DNA of 64,000 nt from contig NZ_JAUSVS010000002.1 of NCBI RefSeq assembly GCF_030814835.1, forward strand, positions 186,001-250,000. The letters run 5' to 3'. Below, piece by piece: positions 14,897-21,441 of this stretch. The first letter of the stretch is position 1. Each line of letters starts with the position of its first letter. The stretch is from Caulobacter ginsengisoli (GTDB lineage: Bacteria > Pseudomonadota > Alphaproteobacteria > Caulobacterales > Caulobacteraceae). Position numbers and translations under genes: made by a program. A model generated the notes under the pieces. That model saw only the letters and a list, made by a program, of their open reading frames with translations. It searched no databases and had not been told where the DNA came from.

Positions 14897-16240
14897 ATGG
14901 ACCTGCTCAGCCAGACCGTCGTCGAGGGCCGGCGTGGGCCCAACTTCCCGCCCGCCTATCCGGCGCTGGAGGGGGTCGACCTGACCGACATCCGCGGCTT
15001 CACCCACGGCCAGCCCTTCGAGTCCTATGCGCGGCTGCGGGCCCAGGCGCCGGTCTATTGGCACGAGGAGGCCTTCTATGACGGCCCGGGCTTCTGGGCG
15101 GTGACCCGTCATGCCGACGTCTCGGCGGTGGGGAGCGATCCGGAGACCTTCTCCTCGCAGCGCGGCGGCATCCTGATGGCCAGCGGCGATCCCGCGCGCC
15201 GCCACGCCCTCTTATTCCGCGCCTCGATGGACGCCATGATCAACATGGACGCCCCCTGGCACATGCAGCTGCGCAAGGAGCACATGCCCTTCTTCACCCC
15301 GCGCTACCTGGCCGATGTGAAGACCAAGGTGGCCGGCGAGGTGACCCGCCTGCTCGACGACATGGCCCCGCTGGGCGGCTGCGACCTGGTCGAGCACTTC
15401 TCGGCCCAGCTACCGCTGTTCACCCTCTGCGAACTGCTGGGCGTGCCGCAGGAGGACCGGTCCAAGTTCCTGCAATGGATGCACTATCTGGAGCTGGCCC
15501 AGAACATGGCCATGGACCAGGCTGCCAACCCGACCGCGCCCACCCTGGAGCTGATGCAGTTCATCCAGGCCTTCAACGATAATGTCGAGGCGATGTTCGA
15601 CTACGGCCGCTACATGCTGCACAAGCGCCGGGCCGACCCGCAGTCCGACCTGATGACCGCCATCGCCCGGGCCCAGGTCGAGGGCGAGCAGCTCAGCGAC
15701 GAATACCTGGACGGCTCCTGGCTGCTGATCGTCTTCGCCGGCAACGACACCACGCGGAACACCCTGTCGGGGACCATGAAGCTGCTGACCGAATTCCCCG
15801 AACAGCGCGCCAAACTCTCGGCCAACCCCGCCCTGATGCCCAATGCGGTCAATGAGTTCATCCGCATGGTCAGTCCCGTCATCTACATGCGCCGCACGGC
15901 CACCCGCGACACCGAGCTGGCCGGCCAGAAGATCGCCGAGGGCGAGAAGGTGATCATGTACTACGGCGCGGCCAACCGCGACGAGGCGGTGTTCGAGAGG
16001 CCCGACCAGCTGGACGTCGAACGGGCCAACGCCGACAAGCACATCGCCTTTGGCTACGGTCCCCATGTCTGCATCGGCAAGCGGGTGGCGCAGATCCAGC
16101 TGGAGGAGGCCTATCGCCAGATCCTGGCCCGCTTCCCCGACATGCGCTGGACCGGCGAGATCGACATCGCCCCCAACAACTTCGTCCACGCCATCCGCAA
16201 GCTGCCGGTCAGCTTCAAGGCCCAACAGGCCGCCGCCTGA
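14897..16240 (+). CDS. Cytochrome P450
   Basis: The 447-residue soluble bacterial P450 shows the I-helix motif AGNDTT (about residue 281), the ExxR motif in NEFIRM, and the heme-binding loop FGYGPHVCIGKRVA with the cysteine ligand at about residue 392. It would hydroxylate a hydrophobic substrate using electrons from a ferredoxin and reductase; neither is encoded nearby. The general look (VIYMRRTATRDTELAGQKI, C-terminal HAIRKLPVSF) recalls steroid/terpenoid-type P450s, but family assignment needs alignment. ATG 14897 with GGAGGG upstream is the start; a longer reading from 14738 would run through the regulatory element. The enoyl-CoA hydratase gene follows 26 bases downstream. Confidence 0.93.
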   Translation: MDLLSQTVVEGRRGPNFPPAYPALEGVDLTDIRGFTHGQPFESYARLRAQAPVYWHEEAFYDGPGFWAVTRHADVSAVGSDPETFSSQRGGILMASGDPARRHALLFRASMDAMINMDAPWHMQLRKEHMPFFTPRYLADVKTKVAGEVTRLLDDMAPLGGCDLVEHFSAQLPLFTLCELLGVPQEDRSKFLQWMHYLELAQNMAMDQAANPTAPTLELMQFIQAFNDNVEAMFDYGRYMLHKRRADPQSDLMTAIARAQVEGEQLSDEYLDGSWLLIVFAGNDTTRNTLSGTMKLLTEFPEQRAKLSANPALMPNAVNEFIRMVSPVIYMRRTATRDTELAGQKIAEGEKVIMYYGAANRDEAVFERPDQLDVERANADKHIAFGYGPHVCIGKRVAQIQLEEAYRQILARFPDMRWTGEIDIAPNNFVHAIRKLPVSFKAQQAAA

Positions 16241-16266
16241 CCACCCACTTCAGATAAGGACCGCCT

Positions 16267-17151
16267 ATGGCCCAGCCCACCTTCGAGACCATCCTCTATG
16301 ATGTCGCCGACGGCGTCGCGACCATCACGCTCAACCGGCCCGACCGGATGAACGCCTTTACCGCCCAGATGATGCTGGACATGATCGCCGCCTTCGACGC
16401 CACCGACGCGGACGATGCGGTCAAGGTGGTGATCGTTACCGGCGCGGGCCGGGCCTTTTGCGCCGGGGCGGACCTCGGGTCGGGCGGGGCGACCTTCGAC
16501 TACGCCAAGCGCGGCGAGGAGGCTCGCGAAGAAGCGAAGGTCGGCGACGTCTATCGTGACGGTGGCGGGCGGCTGACCCTTCGTATTTTCGAAAGCCTGA
16601 AGCCGGTGATCGCCGCCGTTAACGGCGCGGCGGTCGGCATTGGGGTGACCATGCAGCTGGCCATGGATATCCGCCTGGCCTCGACGGCGGCCCGGTTCGG
16701 CTTCGTCTTCGCCCGCCGCGGCATCACACCGGAAGCGGCCTCGTCCTGGTTCCTTCCCCGGCTGGTCGGCATGCAGCAGGCGCTGGAGTGGTGCTACACC
16801 GGCCGGGTCTTCCCGGCCCAGGAAGCGCTGGACGGGCGGCTGGTCCGCTCGCTGCACGAGCCCGACGACCTGCTCCCCGCCGCCATGGCCCTGGCCCGCG
16901 AGATCGCCGACAATACCGCCCCGGTCTCCCTGGCCCTGACCCGGCAGATGATGTGGCGCATGGCCGGCGCCGACCATCCGATGGACGCCCACCGCGCCGA
17001 CAGCCGCGCCATCATGTTCCGCGGCGCGGCCGGCGACGCCAAGGAGGGGGTCACCGCCTTCCTCGAAAAGCGCCAGCCCAGCTATCCCAACAAGGTGTCC
17101 AGCGACCTGCCGGACATCTGGCCGTTCTGGGAGCAGCCGGAGTTTCGGTAA
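16267..17151 (+). CDS. Enoyl-CoA hydratase/isomerase family protein
   Basis: This 294-residue crotonase-fold protein has the oxyanion-hole segments GRAFCAGADLG and NGAAVGIGVTMQLAMDIRLA, followed by ARRGITPEAASSWFLPRLVG, where Glu is at the position used by hydratases. It probably hydrates or isomerises an enoyl-CoA produced from the substrate handled by the neighbouring synthetase and P450. It has a clear AAGGA site before the ATG and lies in an apparent operon with the P450. There is a short lysine/glutamate-rich insertion (KRGEEAREEAKVGDVYRD), which is common in some family members. Confidence 0.9.
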   Translation: MAQPTFETILYDVADGVATITLNRPDRMNAFTAQMMLDMIAAFDATDADDAVKVVIVTGAGRAFCAGADLGSGGATFDYAKRGEEAREEAKVGDVYRDGGGRLTLRIFESLKPVIAAVNGAAVGIGVTMQLAMDIRLASTAARFGFVFARRGITPEAASSWFLPRLVGMQQALEWCYTGRVFPAQEALDGRLVRSLHEPDDLLPAAMALAREIADNTAPVSLALTRQMMWRMAGADHPMDAHRADSRAIMFRGAAGDAKEGVTAFLEKRQPSYPNKVSSDLPDIWPFWEQPEFR

Positions 17152-17216
17152 AATTACCGGCGCTGTCGCGATTTCCTCATGAGTGATTAACGGGGCTCTG
17201 CTGTCATCGGCGGTTG

Positions 17217-18449
17217 ATGAACGAGCCCGCTGACCTCACCCCCGCGCCTGCGGAAGGCGAACCGATCGCGTCCGCGCCTTCGACGCGTTCGCGCTCGACC
17301 CTGCTCAAGCGACTGGCCGACGTGGTCTGTCTGCCGGCCAGCCGCGTCAACGGCTTCGAGCGGGCCATGACCGCCGACCTGCTGGTCGAGATGCTGCGCG
17401 AGGCCTCGCCCGAGGACCGCGCCAAGGTGGCCCGGCGGCTGGCCAACCTGGCGGAAATCCCCGGCGGCCTCAGCCGCCTGCTGCTGCGCGACGATTTTCC
17501 GGTGGCCAGGGCGCTGCTGGAGCACAGCACCACGCTGGGCGACGCCGACCTGATCGACTGCGTGCTGACCACCACGCTGGAGCACCGGCGGATGATCGCC
17601 CTGCGGCGGGGGATCAGCGAGGTGGTGGTCGACGCCCTGGTGATGCTGGGCGAAGACCAGGTGATCGAGGCCCTGCTGCGCAACGACCTGGCCCGGATGG
17701 GGCACGATGCCATCGAGACCATTGTCGCCACCACCCGGGACAATCCGCGCCTGGGCCCGCTGCTGCTCAAGCGCTCGGAGCTGAAGCCCAGCCACGCCTA
17801 TGTGATGTTCTGGTGGTCGGACGCCGACTGCCGGCGGCTGATCCTGCAACGCTTCGCGGTGTCGCGCGAAGTGCTGCAGGAGGCGGTCAGCGACGTGTTC
17901 GGCATGGCCGCCGAGGAGGGCTGGCAGGATCCGCTGACCCGCAAGGCCCTGCAGTTCATCGAGCGGCGCCAGCGCAACCGCCTGGCCATCGCCAAAAGCC
18001 CCTATGACAGCCTCGACGAGGCGATCGCGGCGGCGGCCTCGGGCATCAACCGCGAACTGGCCGAGGAGATCAGCTACCTGTCCGGCGTCAAGCCGATGAC
18101 CGGGGCCAAGATCTTCACCGACCCGGGCGGCGAGCCCCTGGCCATCCTCTGCAAGGCGACCGGCCTGCCCCGGGCGGCGCTGCGGGCGCTCTGGCGCGGT
18201 CTGCGGCGTCCCGAGACCGACACGACCGGGGCGATGGCGCCGGCGCTCGAGCGCGTCCTGACCACCTTCGACATGATCGCCGTCGACCGGGCCCAGACCG
18301 TGCTGCGTTACTGGAACTGGTCGCTGTCGTCCGCCCTGACCCCGGCCCTGCTCAAGGCCATCCGGGACGGCGACCATGAAGGTATGGACGAGTATTCCAT
18401 CCCGCAGCGGACCGCGATGCTGGCCCTGAGCCGCGATCTGGCGCGCTGA
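17217..18449 (+). CDS. DUF2336 domain-containing protein (paralogue 1)
   Basis: The 410-residue, almost entirely alpha-helical protein (MNEPADLTPAPAEGEP..., then LLKRLADVVCLPASRVNGFERAM) fits the alphaproteobacterial DUF2336 family (PF10098), whose function is unknown. Repeated helix pairs such as VARRLANLAEIPGGLSRLLL and a C-terminal set (ITYL/FDMIAVDRAQTVLRYWNW) suggest a HEAT-like solenoid for protein-protein contacts. ATG 17217 is preferred to the TTG just before it. Two more members lie at 30534-31640 and 44260-45597. The gene sits beside the mucR/mopJ-like pair. Nothing indicates an enzyme active site. Confidence 0.85.
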   Translation: MNEPADLTPAPAEGEPIASAPSTRSRSTLLKRLADVVCLPASRVNGFERAMTADLLVEMLREASPEDRAKVARRLANLAEIPGGLSRLLLRDDFPVARALLEHSTTLGDADLIDCVLTTTLEHRRMIALRRGISEVVVDALVMLGEDQVIEALLRNDLARMGHDAIETIVATTRDNPRLGPLLLKRSELKPSHAYVMFWWSDADCRRLILQRFAVSREVLQEAVSDVFGMAAEEGWQDPLTRKALQFIERRQRNRLAIAKSPYDSLDEAIAAAASGINRELAEEISYLSGVKPMTGAKIFTDPGGEPLAILCKATGLPRAALRALWRGLRRPETDTTGAMAPALERVLTTFDMIAVDRAQTVLRYWNWSLSSALTPALLKAIRDGDHEGMDEYSIPQRTAMLALSRDLAR

Positions 18450-18609
18450 CAGCCATACCGGCGCTTCGAAGCCCGCCGGCTCTTCTAGTCAGATTTTCGA
18501 GCATTGGCACAGTGGATCGCACAACCGACCATTGACCACCCGCGTGCCATATCTGAAAAAAACCAGCCTATTGCAGCGCGGCAAGTCAGTTGGAAAGGCT
18601 TGTTTCTCC

Positions 18610-18695
18610 GAATCAGTCGATATATGCAGCCATGACTGGTTTTCGGAATCAGACAAACACACCCTTCAAATCATCCCGCGGTGGAAATCAGAGTC
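18610..18695 (+). promoter_or_regulatory. mucR upstream region with GANTC sites
   Basis: The unusually AT-rich leader of mucR carries GAATC at 18610-18614 and 18646-18650 and GAGTC at 18691-18695, directly before the ATG. GANTC is the CcrM methylation site of Caulobacterales. Three sites in 86 bases in high-GC DNA suggest cell-cycle-linked transcription. The rest of the 246-base gap from 18450 is AT-rich; no other gene is supported there. Confidence 0.45.
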
Positions 18696-19118
18696 ATGGA
18701 AGATAAATCGGCGATCATCGAGATGACGACGGATATCGTCTCGGCCTACGTGGGCAACAACTCGGTCGCTTCTGCCGACCTGCCCAGCCTGATCCAGAAT
18801 GTGCATCGCGCCCTGACGGGTGTGGCGGCCGGCGCTGAGGCGGTTGAGGTCGCTCCCAAGGAACCGGCGGTTCCCCTGAAGCGCTCGATCACCCCCGACT
18901 ACCTGATCTGCCTGGAAGACGGTCGCAAGTTCAAGTCGCTGAAGCGGCACCTGCGCACCAAATACAATATGAGCCCCGAAGAGTACCGGGCGAAGTGGGG
19001 CCTGGCCAAGGACTATCCCATGGTCGCGCCGAACTACGCCAAGGCCCGCTCGGACCTGGCCAAGCAGATGGGCCTGGGCCAAGGCGGCCGTCAGGCCGCC
19101 AAGAAAAAAGGCCGATAG
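18696..19118 (+). CDS. mucR: MucR family transcriptional regulator
   Basis: The 140-residue protein has the Ros/MucR fold. An N-terminal oligomerisation region (MTTDIVSAYVGNNSV) is followed by the DNA-binding core ICLEDGRKFKSLKRHL and the signature YRAKWGLAKDYPMVAPNYA. The tail is basic (RQAAKKKGR). MucR proteins bind AT-rich promoters as silencers; in Caulobacter they act in the CtrA/GcrA cell-cycle circuit. The first three zinc-site positions (Cys, Asp, His) are present. The last histidine is replaced: the sequence after His is LRTKY, so zinc binding may be lost, as known for some family members. ATG 18696 is chosen over GTG 18681. The downstream mopJ-like gene supports the Caulobacter mucR2 neighbourhood. 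Confidence 0.9.
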   Translation: MEDKSAIIEMTTDIVSAYVGNNSVASADLPSLIQNVHRALTGVAAGAEAVEVAPKEPAVPLKRSITPDYLICLEDGRKFKSLKRHLRTKYNMSPEEYRAKWGLAKDYPMVAPNYAKARSDLAKQMGLGQGGRQAAKKKGR

Positions 19119-19156
19119 GCGCCGGCCGTCAGGCCGCCAAGAAGAAGGGCCGCTAG
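19086..19156 (+). repeat. Tandem duplication of the mucR 3' end
   Basis: The last 33 bases of mucR (19086-19118, encoding GRQAAKKKGR and a stop) recur at 19124-19156 with three substitutions, again ending in TAG. The period is 38 bases, not a multiple of three, so the second copy is out of frame and not part of the protein. The differences are synonymous-looking, which suggests that it was once the coding end. Confidence 0.75.
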
Positions 19157-19185
19157 GCTCTCCATCCAAGGCCATCGTTAAAGCA

Positions 19186-19223
19186 TCGCCCGCCGGCGGT
19201 AAGTCGGCGGGCGATCGCGTTTT
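19186..19223 (+). terminator. Intrinsic terminator after mucR
   Basis: A perfect 10-bp stem, TCGCCCGCCG (19186-19195) with CGGCGGGCGA (19205-19214) and a nine-base loop, is followed by TCGCGTTTT. Strength and position, 30 bases after the duplicated mucR tail, fit a rho-independent terminator that isolates mucR from the mopJ-like gene. Confidence 0.65.
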
Positions 19224-19261
19224 GGGCGAAGATCGCGGAACCGCCCCGCTGTGGCAGAGTT

Positions 19262-19367
19262 GACTCTCAGATAGAATCTTTGTCGCAGGAGGCGATTTCC
19301 CCTTGCCCCCGATTCGGCGGTTAAGCGATAGTGAATCACCGTGATTCCAAGGGGTTGTTAAGGAATC
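19262..19367 (+). promoter_or_regulatory. GANTC-rich promoter region of the PAS gene
   Basis: Six CcrM sites lie in 106 bases: GACTC 19262, GAATC 19274, GATTC 19311, GAATC 19333, GATTC 19343 and GAATC 19363. The pair at 19333/19343 forms GAATC-N5-GATTC. In DNA of this GC content GANTC is expected roughly once per 350 bases. Cell-cycle control by methylation (GcrA/CcrM) and MucR is the likely meaning. Confidence 0.55.
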
Positions 19368-19372
19368 TGTAG

Positions 19373-19858
19373 ATGGTTGCGCAACTGGGCGCCTCGGCAA
19401 CGGCTGCCCGTGCCCATGAAGAGTTGTTCGCTTACTGGGCGAGTCTGCGGCGTGCGGGGCGTCTGCCGGGCCGCGCCGACATTCGTCCCGAAGATTTGAA
19501 GCGCCTGCTGCCGACCGTCAGCCTGATCGACGTGCTGCCGGACGGCGACTACCGCCTGCGCCTGGCCGGCACCGGCCTCTACAGCGTCTATGGCCGCGAA
19601 ATCACCGGCCGCCGGCTGGAGGACGTCTATAACAGCCAGGCCGCCGAATACTGGCGCAAGGAACTGGACACCGTCGTGCGCGAGGGCCGGCCCGGCGTGG
19701 GGGTCCACTCCATGTCCTGGCGAGGCGCGTCCCACATGTCGATCCTGTGGCTGCGGCTGCCGCTGGCCAGCAACGGCAAGGATGTCGACATGATCCTGGG
19801 CTATGACGCGGTGGTCGGGGCGCAGGGGGATAATGGCTCGGGCATCCGGGCGGCCTAG
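19373..19858 (+). CDS. Single-PAS-domain protein, MopJ-like
   Basis: This 161-residue protein consists of one PAS domain of the PAS_5 type (PF07310): LFAYWASLRRAGRLPGRADI, DLKRLLPTVSLIDVL, the core strand YRLRLAGTGLYSVYGREITG, and a C-terminal MSILWLRLPL...MILGYDAV. It has no output domain, kinase or membrane segment. It directly follows mucR. In Caulobacter crescentus the polar cell-cycle regulator MopJ is such a single-domain PAS protein, and I recall it being encoded next to one of the mucR genes. Orthology is probable but inferred from architecture and position. The stop overlaps that of convergent sufE on CTAG. Confidence 0.8.
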   Translation: MVAQLGASATAARAHEELFAYWASLRRAGRLPGRADIRPEDLKRLLPTVSLIDVLPDGDYRLRLAGTGLYSVYGREITGRRLEDVYNSQAAEYWRKELDTVVREGRPGVGVHSMSWRGASHMSILWLRLPLASNGKDVDMILGYDAVVGAQGDNGSGIRAA

Positions 19859-20280
19859 GCCTTGAGCAGGGCCCCGGCATCCCGCTGAATCCGCGCCACC
19901 ATCGCCGCCAGCCCGTTCGAGCGCTGTGACGACAGCGCCCCCGACAATCCCAGCTTCTCGATAGCCGCCTTGGCGTCGAACCCGGCGATCTCGGCCGCCG
20001 CCCGTCCGGAATACAGCCGCAGCAGGATGGCGATCAGGCCCTTGACGATGTGGGCGTCGGAATCGCCGCGGAACACCACCGCCCCGTCGCCTTGCGGCTC
20101 GGTGACCAGCCAGACCTGGCTGGCGCAGCCCCGCACCTTGTTGGCCTCCGACCGTTCGGCGTCGCTGAGCGGCGCCAGCTCCCGGCCCAGGTCGATCACA
20201 TAGCGGTAGCGTTCTTCCCAGTCGCCCAGCAGGTCGAATTCCTCGACCAGGTCGTTGAGGGCGGCGTCGATGGCGGTCAT
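19855..20280 (-). CDS. sufE: SufE family Fe-S cluster assembly protein
   Basis: The 141-residue protein has the SufE pattern: an N-terminal helical segment (LVEEFDLLGDWEERYRYVIDLG), the active cysteine in NKVRGCASQVWL (Cys52), DSDAHIVKGLIAILLRLYSG and a C-terminal GLSGALSSQRSNGLAAM. SufE accepts sulfur from the desulfurase SufS as a persulfide on this cysteine and passes it to the SufBCD scaffold. No other suf gene lies in the window, so this is a detached copy, as in many alphaproteobacteria. Length is normal. Downstream of its promoter side are the two hairpin repeats. Confidence 0.93.
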   Translation of the reverse strand: MTAIDAALNDLVEEFDLLGDWEERYRYVIDLGRELAPLSDAERSEANKVRGCASQVWLVTEPQGDGAVVFRGDSDAHIVKGLIAILLRLYSGRAAAEIAGFDAKAAIEKLGLSGALSSQRSNGLAAMVARIQRDAGALLKA

Positions 20281-20322
20281 GGGGCGGACTTAGGGTCTGG
20301 TAACCCCAGACGCAACCGCGCT

Positions 20323-20397
20323 CTAGTGTCCCGATTCCGAAGTTCGCATGAGATTGTGGCAGGCGCTGACGAACTTCGGAATCGATAAGGACACTAG
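20323..20397. repeat. Long hairpin intergenic repeat, member 1
   Basis: The 75-base imperfect palindrome has outer arms CTAGTGTCC (20323-20331) and GGACACTAG (20389-20397). The inner arms GATTCCGAAGTTCG (20333-20346) and CGAACTTCGGAATC (20370-20383) are perfect over 14 bp, with a 23-base loop. GANTC sites sit in the inner arms. It is related to the element at 20411-20487. The form recalls Caulobacter intergenic repeats associated with methylation sites, or a MITE/REP-like element. Confidence 0.75.
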
Positions 20398-20410
20398 CAA
20401 GTCGATGTTC

Positions 20411-20487
20411 CTAGTGTGCTTTTTGGATCAGAAGTTCGCTCCTCAGGTCGACCCATTCTCTGGCGAACTTCTGATCCAGCACACTAG
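20411..20487. repeat. Long hairpin intergenic repeat, member 2
   Basis: The 77-base palindrome has outer arms CTAGTGTGCT (20411-20420) and AGCACACTAG (20478-20487), and inner arms GGATCAGAAGTTCGC (20425-20439) and GCGAACTTCTGATCC (20463-20477). Its loop is again exactly 23 bases. It shares CTAGTGT ends and the GAAGTTCG core with member 1, 13 bases away. The terminal CTAG supplies the stop codon of the kinase gene at 20484. Confidence 0.75.
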
Positions 20488-21263
20488 GCGGCGTGCAGGC
20501 TGACGATGGCGCTGAGCCCCTGGCCGGGCGGGGAGCGCAGGCGCAGGTGGCCGCCCATGGCCTTGCACAGCAACTGGACGATCGGCAGGCCCAGGCCCGC
20601 GCCCTGGCTGGAGCGGGTCAGGGCGTCCTCGCCCTGTTCGAAAGGCCGCATCAGGCGGTGGATGTCGGCGGCCGGGATGCCGGGCCCCTGGTCGGCGATT
20701 TCGATCTCGATCGAGGCGCCGCAGCGCCGCACGTCGATCCGGATCAAGCCACCGTCCGGCGACCAGGCGACGGCGTTCTGCAGCAGGTTGGACAGCATCG
20801 TCCGCAGGCCACGGCCGTCGGCCATGACCTTCTGATGGGCGCTGTCGTTGACCACGATCCGCAGGCCGCGGTCCGCCGCCGCCTCGCCTAGGGTCTCCAG
20901 GGCGTCCTCGATGGCGTGATCCACCGCCTCGGGCCGCACGTCCATGTCGAGGGCATGCCCCTCCAGGCGGGCGATCTCCATCACCTGGTTGACCAGGGCC
21001 AGCAGGCGGTGGCCGCTCTGATGGATGAGCTGGGCGTATTCCTGGTACTGGGACGAACCCAGCGGGCCGTAGAGTTCGGTGGCCAGGATTTCCGAAAACC
21101 CGATCACCGCGTTGAGCGGCGTGCGCAGTTCGTGGCTGACCATGCGCAGGAAGGAGCGCTTGTTGGCGTCCAGCGCCGCCTCGCGACGGGCAAGCCGGGT
21201 CTCGCGAAGATCGACTTCCGCGGCGGCGTTTGGCGAAGGCGTTTGTCGGGCCAGATTGGACAT
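20484..21263 (-). CDS. Soluble sensor histidine kinase
   Basis: This 259-residue kinase has no membrane segment or recognisable sensor domain. A short N-terminal coiled stretch (VDLRETRLARREAALDANK) leads into the phosphoacceptor helix FLRMVSHELRTPLNAVIGFSE with His44, then the ATPase domain with N-box (MLSNLLQNAVAWSPDGG), G1 box (EIADQGPGIP) and G2 box (GAGLGLPIV). The H-box resembles DivJ/PleC-type kinases of Caulobacter. No response regulator is adjacent. It is divergent to a second, membrane-bound kinase of the same type. The stop codon lies inside the terminal CTAG of a hairpin repeat, so the 3' end may have been reshaped by the repeat. Confidence 0.9.
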   Translation of the reverse strand: MSNLARQTPSPNAAAEVDLRETRLARREAALDANKRSFLRMVSHELRTPLNAVIGFSEILATELYGPLGSSQYQEYAQLIHQSGHRLLALVNQVMEIARLEGHALDMDVRPEAVDHAIEDALETLGEAAADRGLRIVVNDSAHQKVMADGRGLRTMLSNLLQNAVAWSPDGGLIRIDVRRCGASIEIEIADQGPGIPAADIHRLMRPFEQGEDALTRSSQGAGLGLPIVQLLCKAMGGHLRLRSPPGQGLSAIVSLHAA

Positions 21264-21441
21264 GCGCGATCAGGGGCCCAGAAGCGGTTGAGGTGCGATC
21301 CTGCGCCAACGCGCTTACGAATCCGTTTCCGTGCACAGCTCATCCCCGCTATGGCGCCCATCCTTCGTCGCCCGGCGATTGAGCGGTCTGGAGCCCGCCC
21401 TCTTCAACCGTTAATCTCCCCCCACGAGGGGATGTTGCCTG

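Noticed and set aside
18500..18530. Sigma-54 promoter suggested by TTGGCAC followed by ATCGC
   Set aside because: The spacing between the GG and GC dinucleotides is 11 instead of 10 and the -12 element is poor.
18532..18726. 64-codon frame upstream of mucR
   Set aside because: It overlaps the mucR start in another frame, has no ribosome site and lies in the GANTC-rich promoter.
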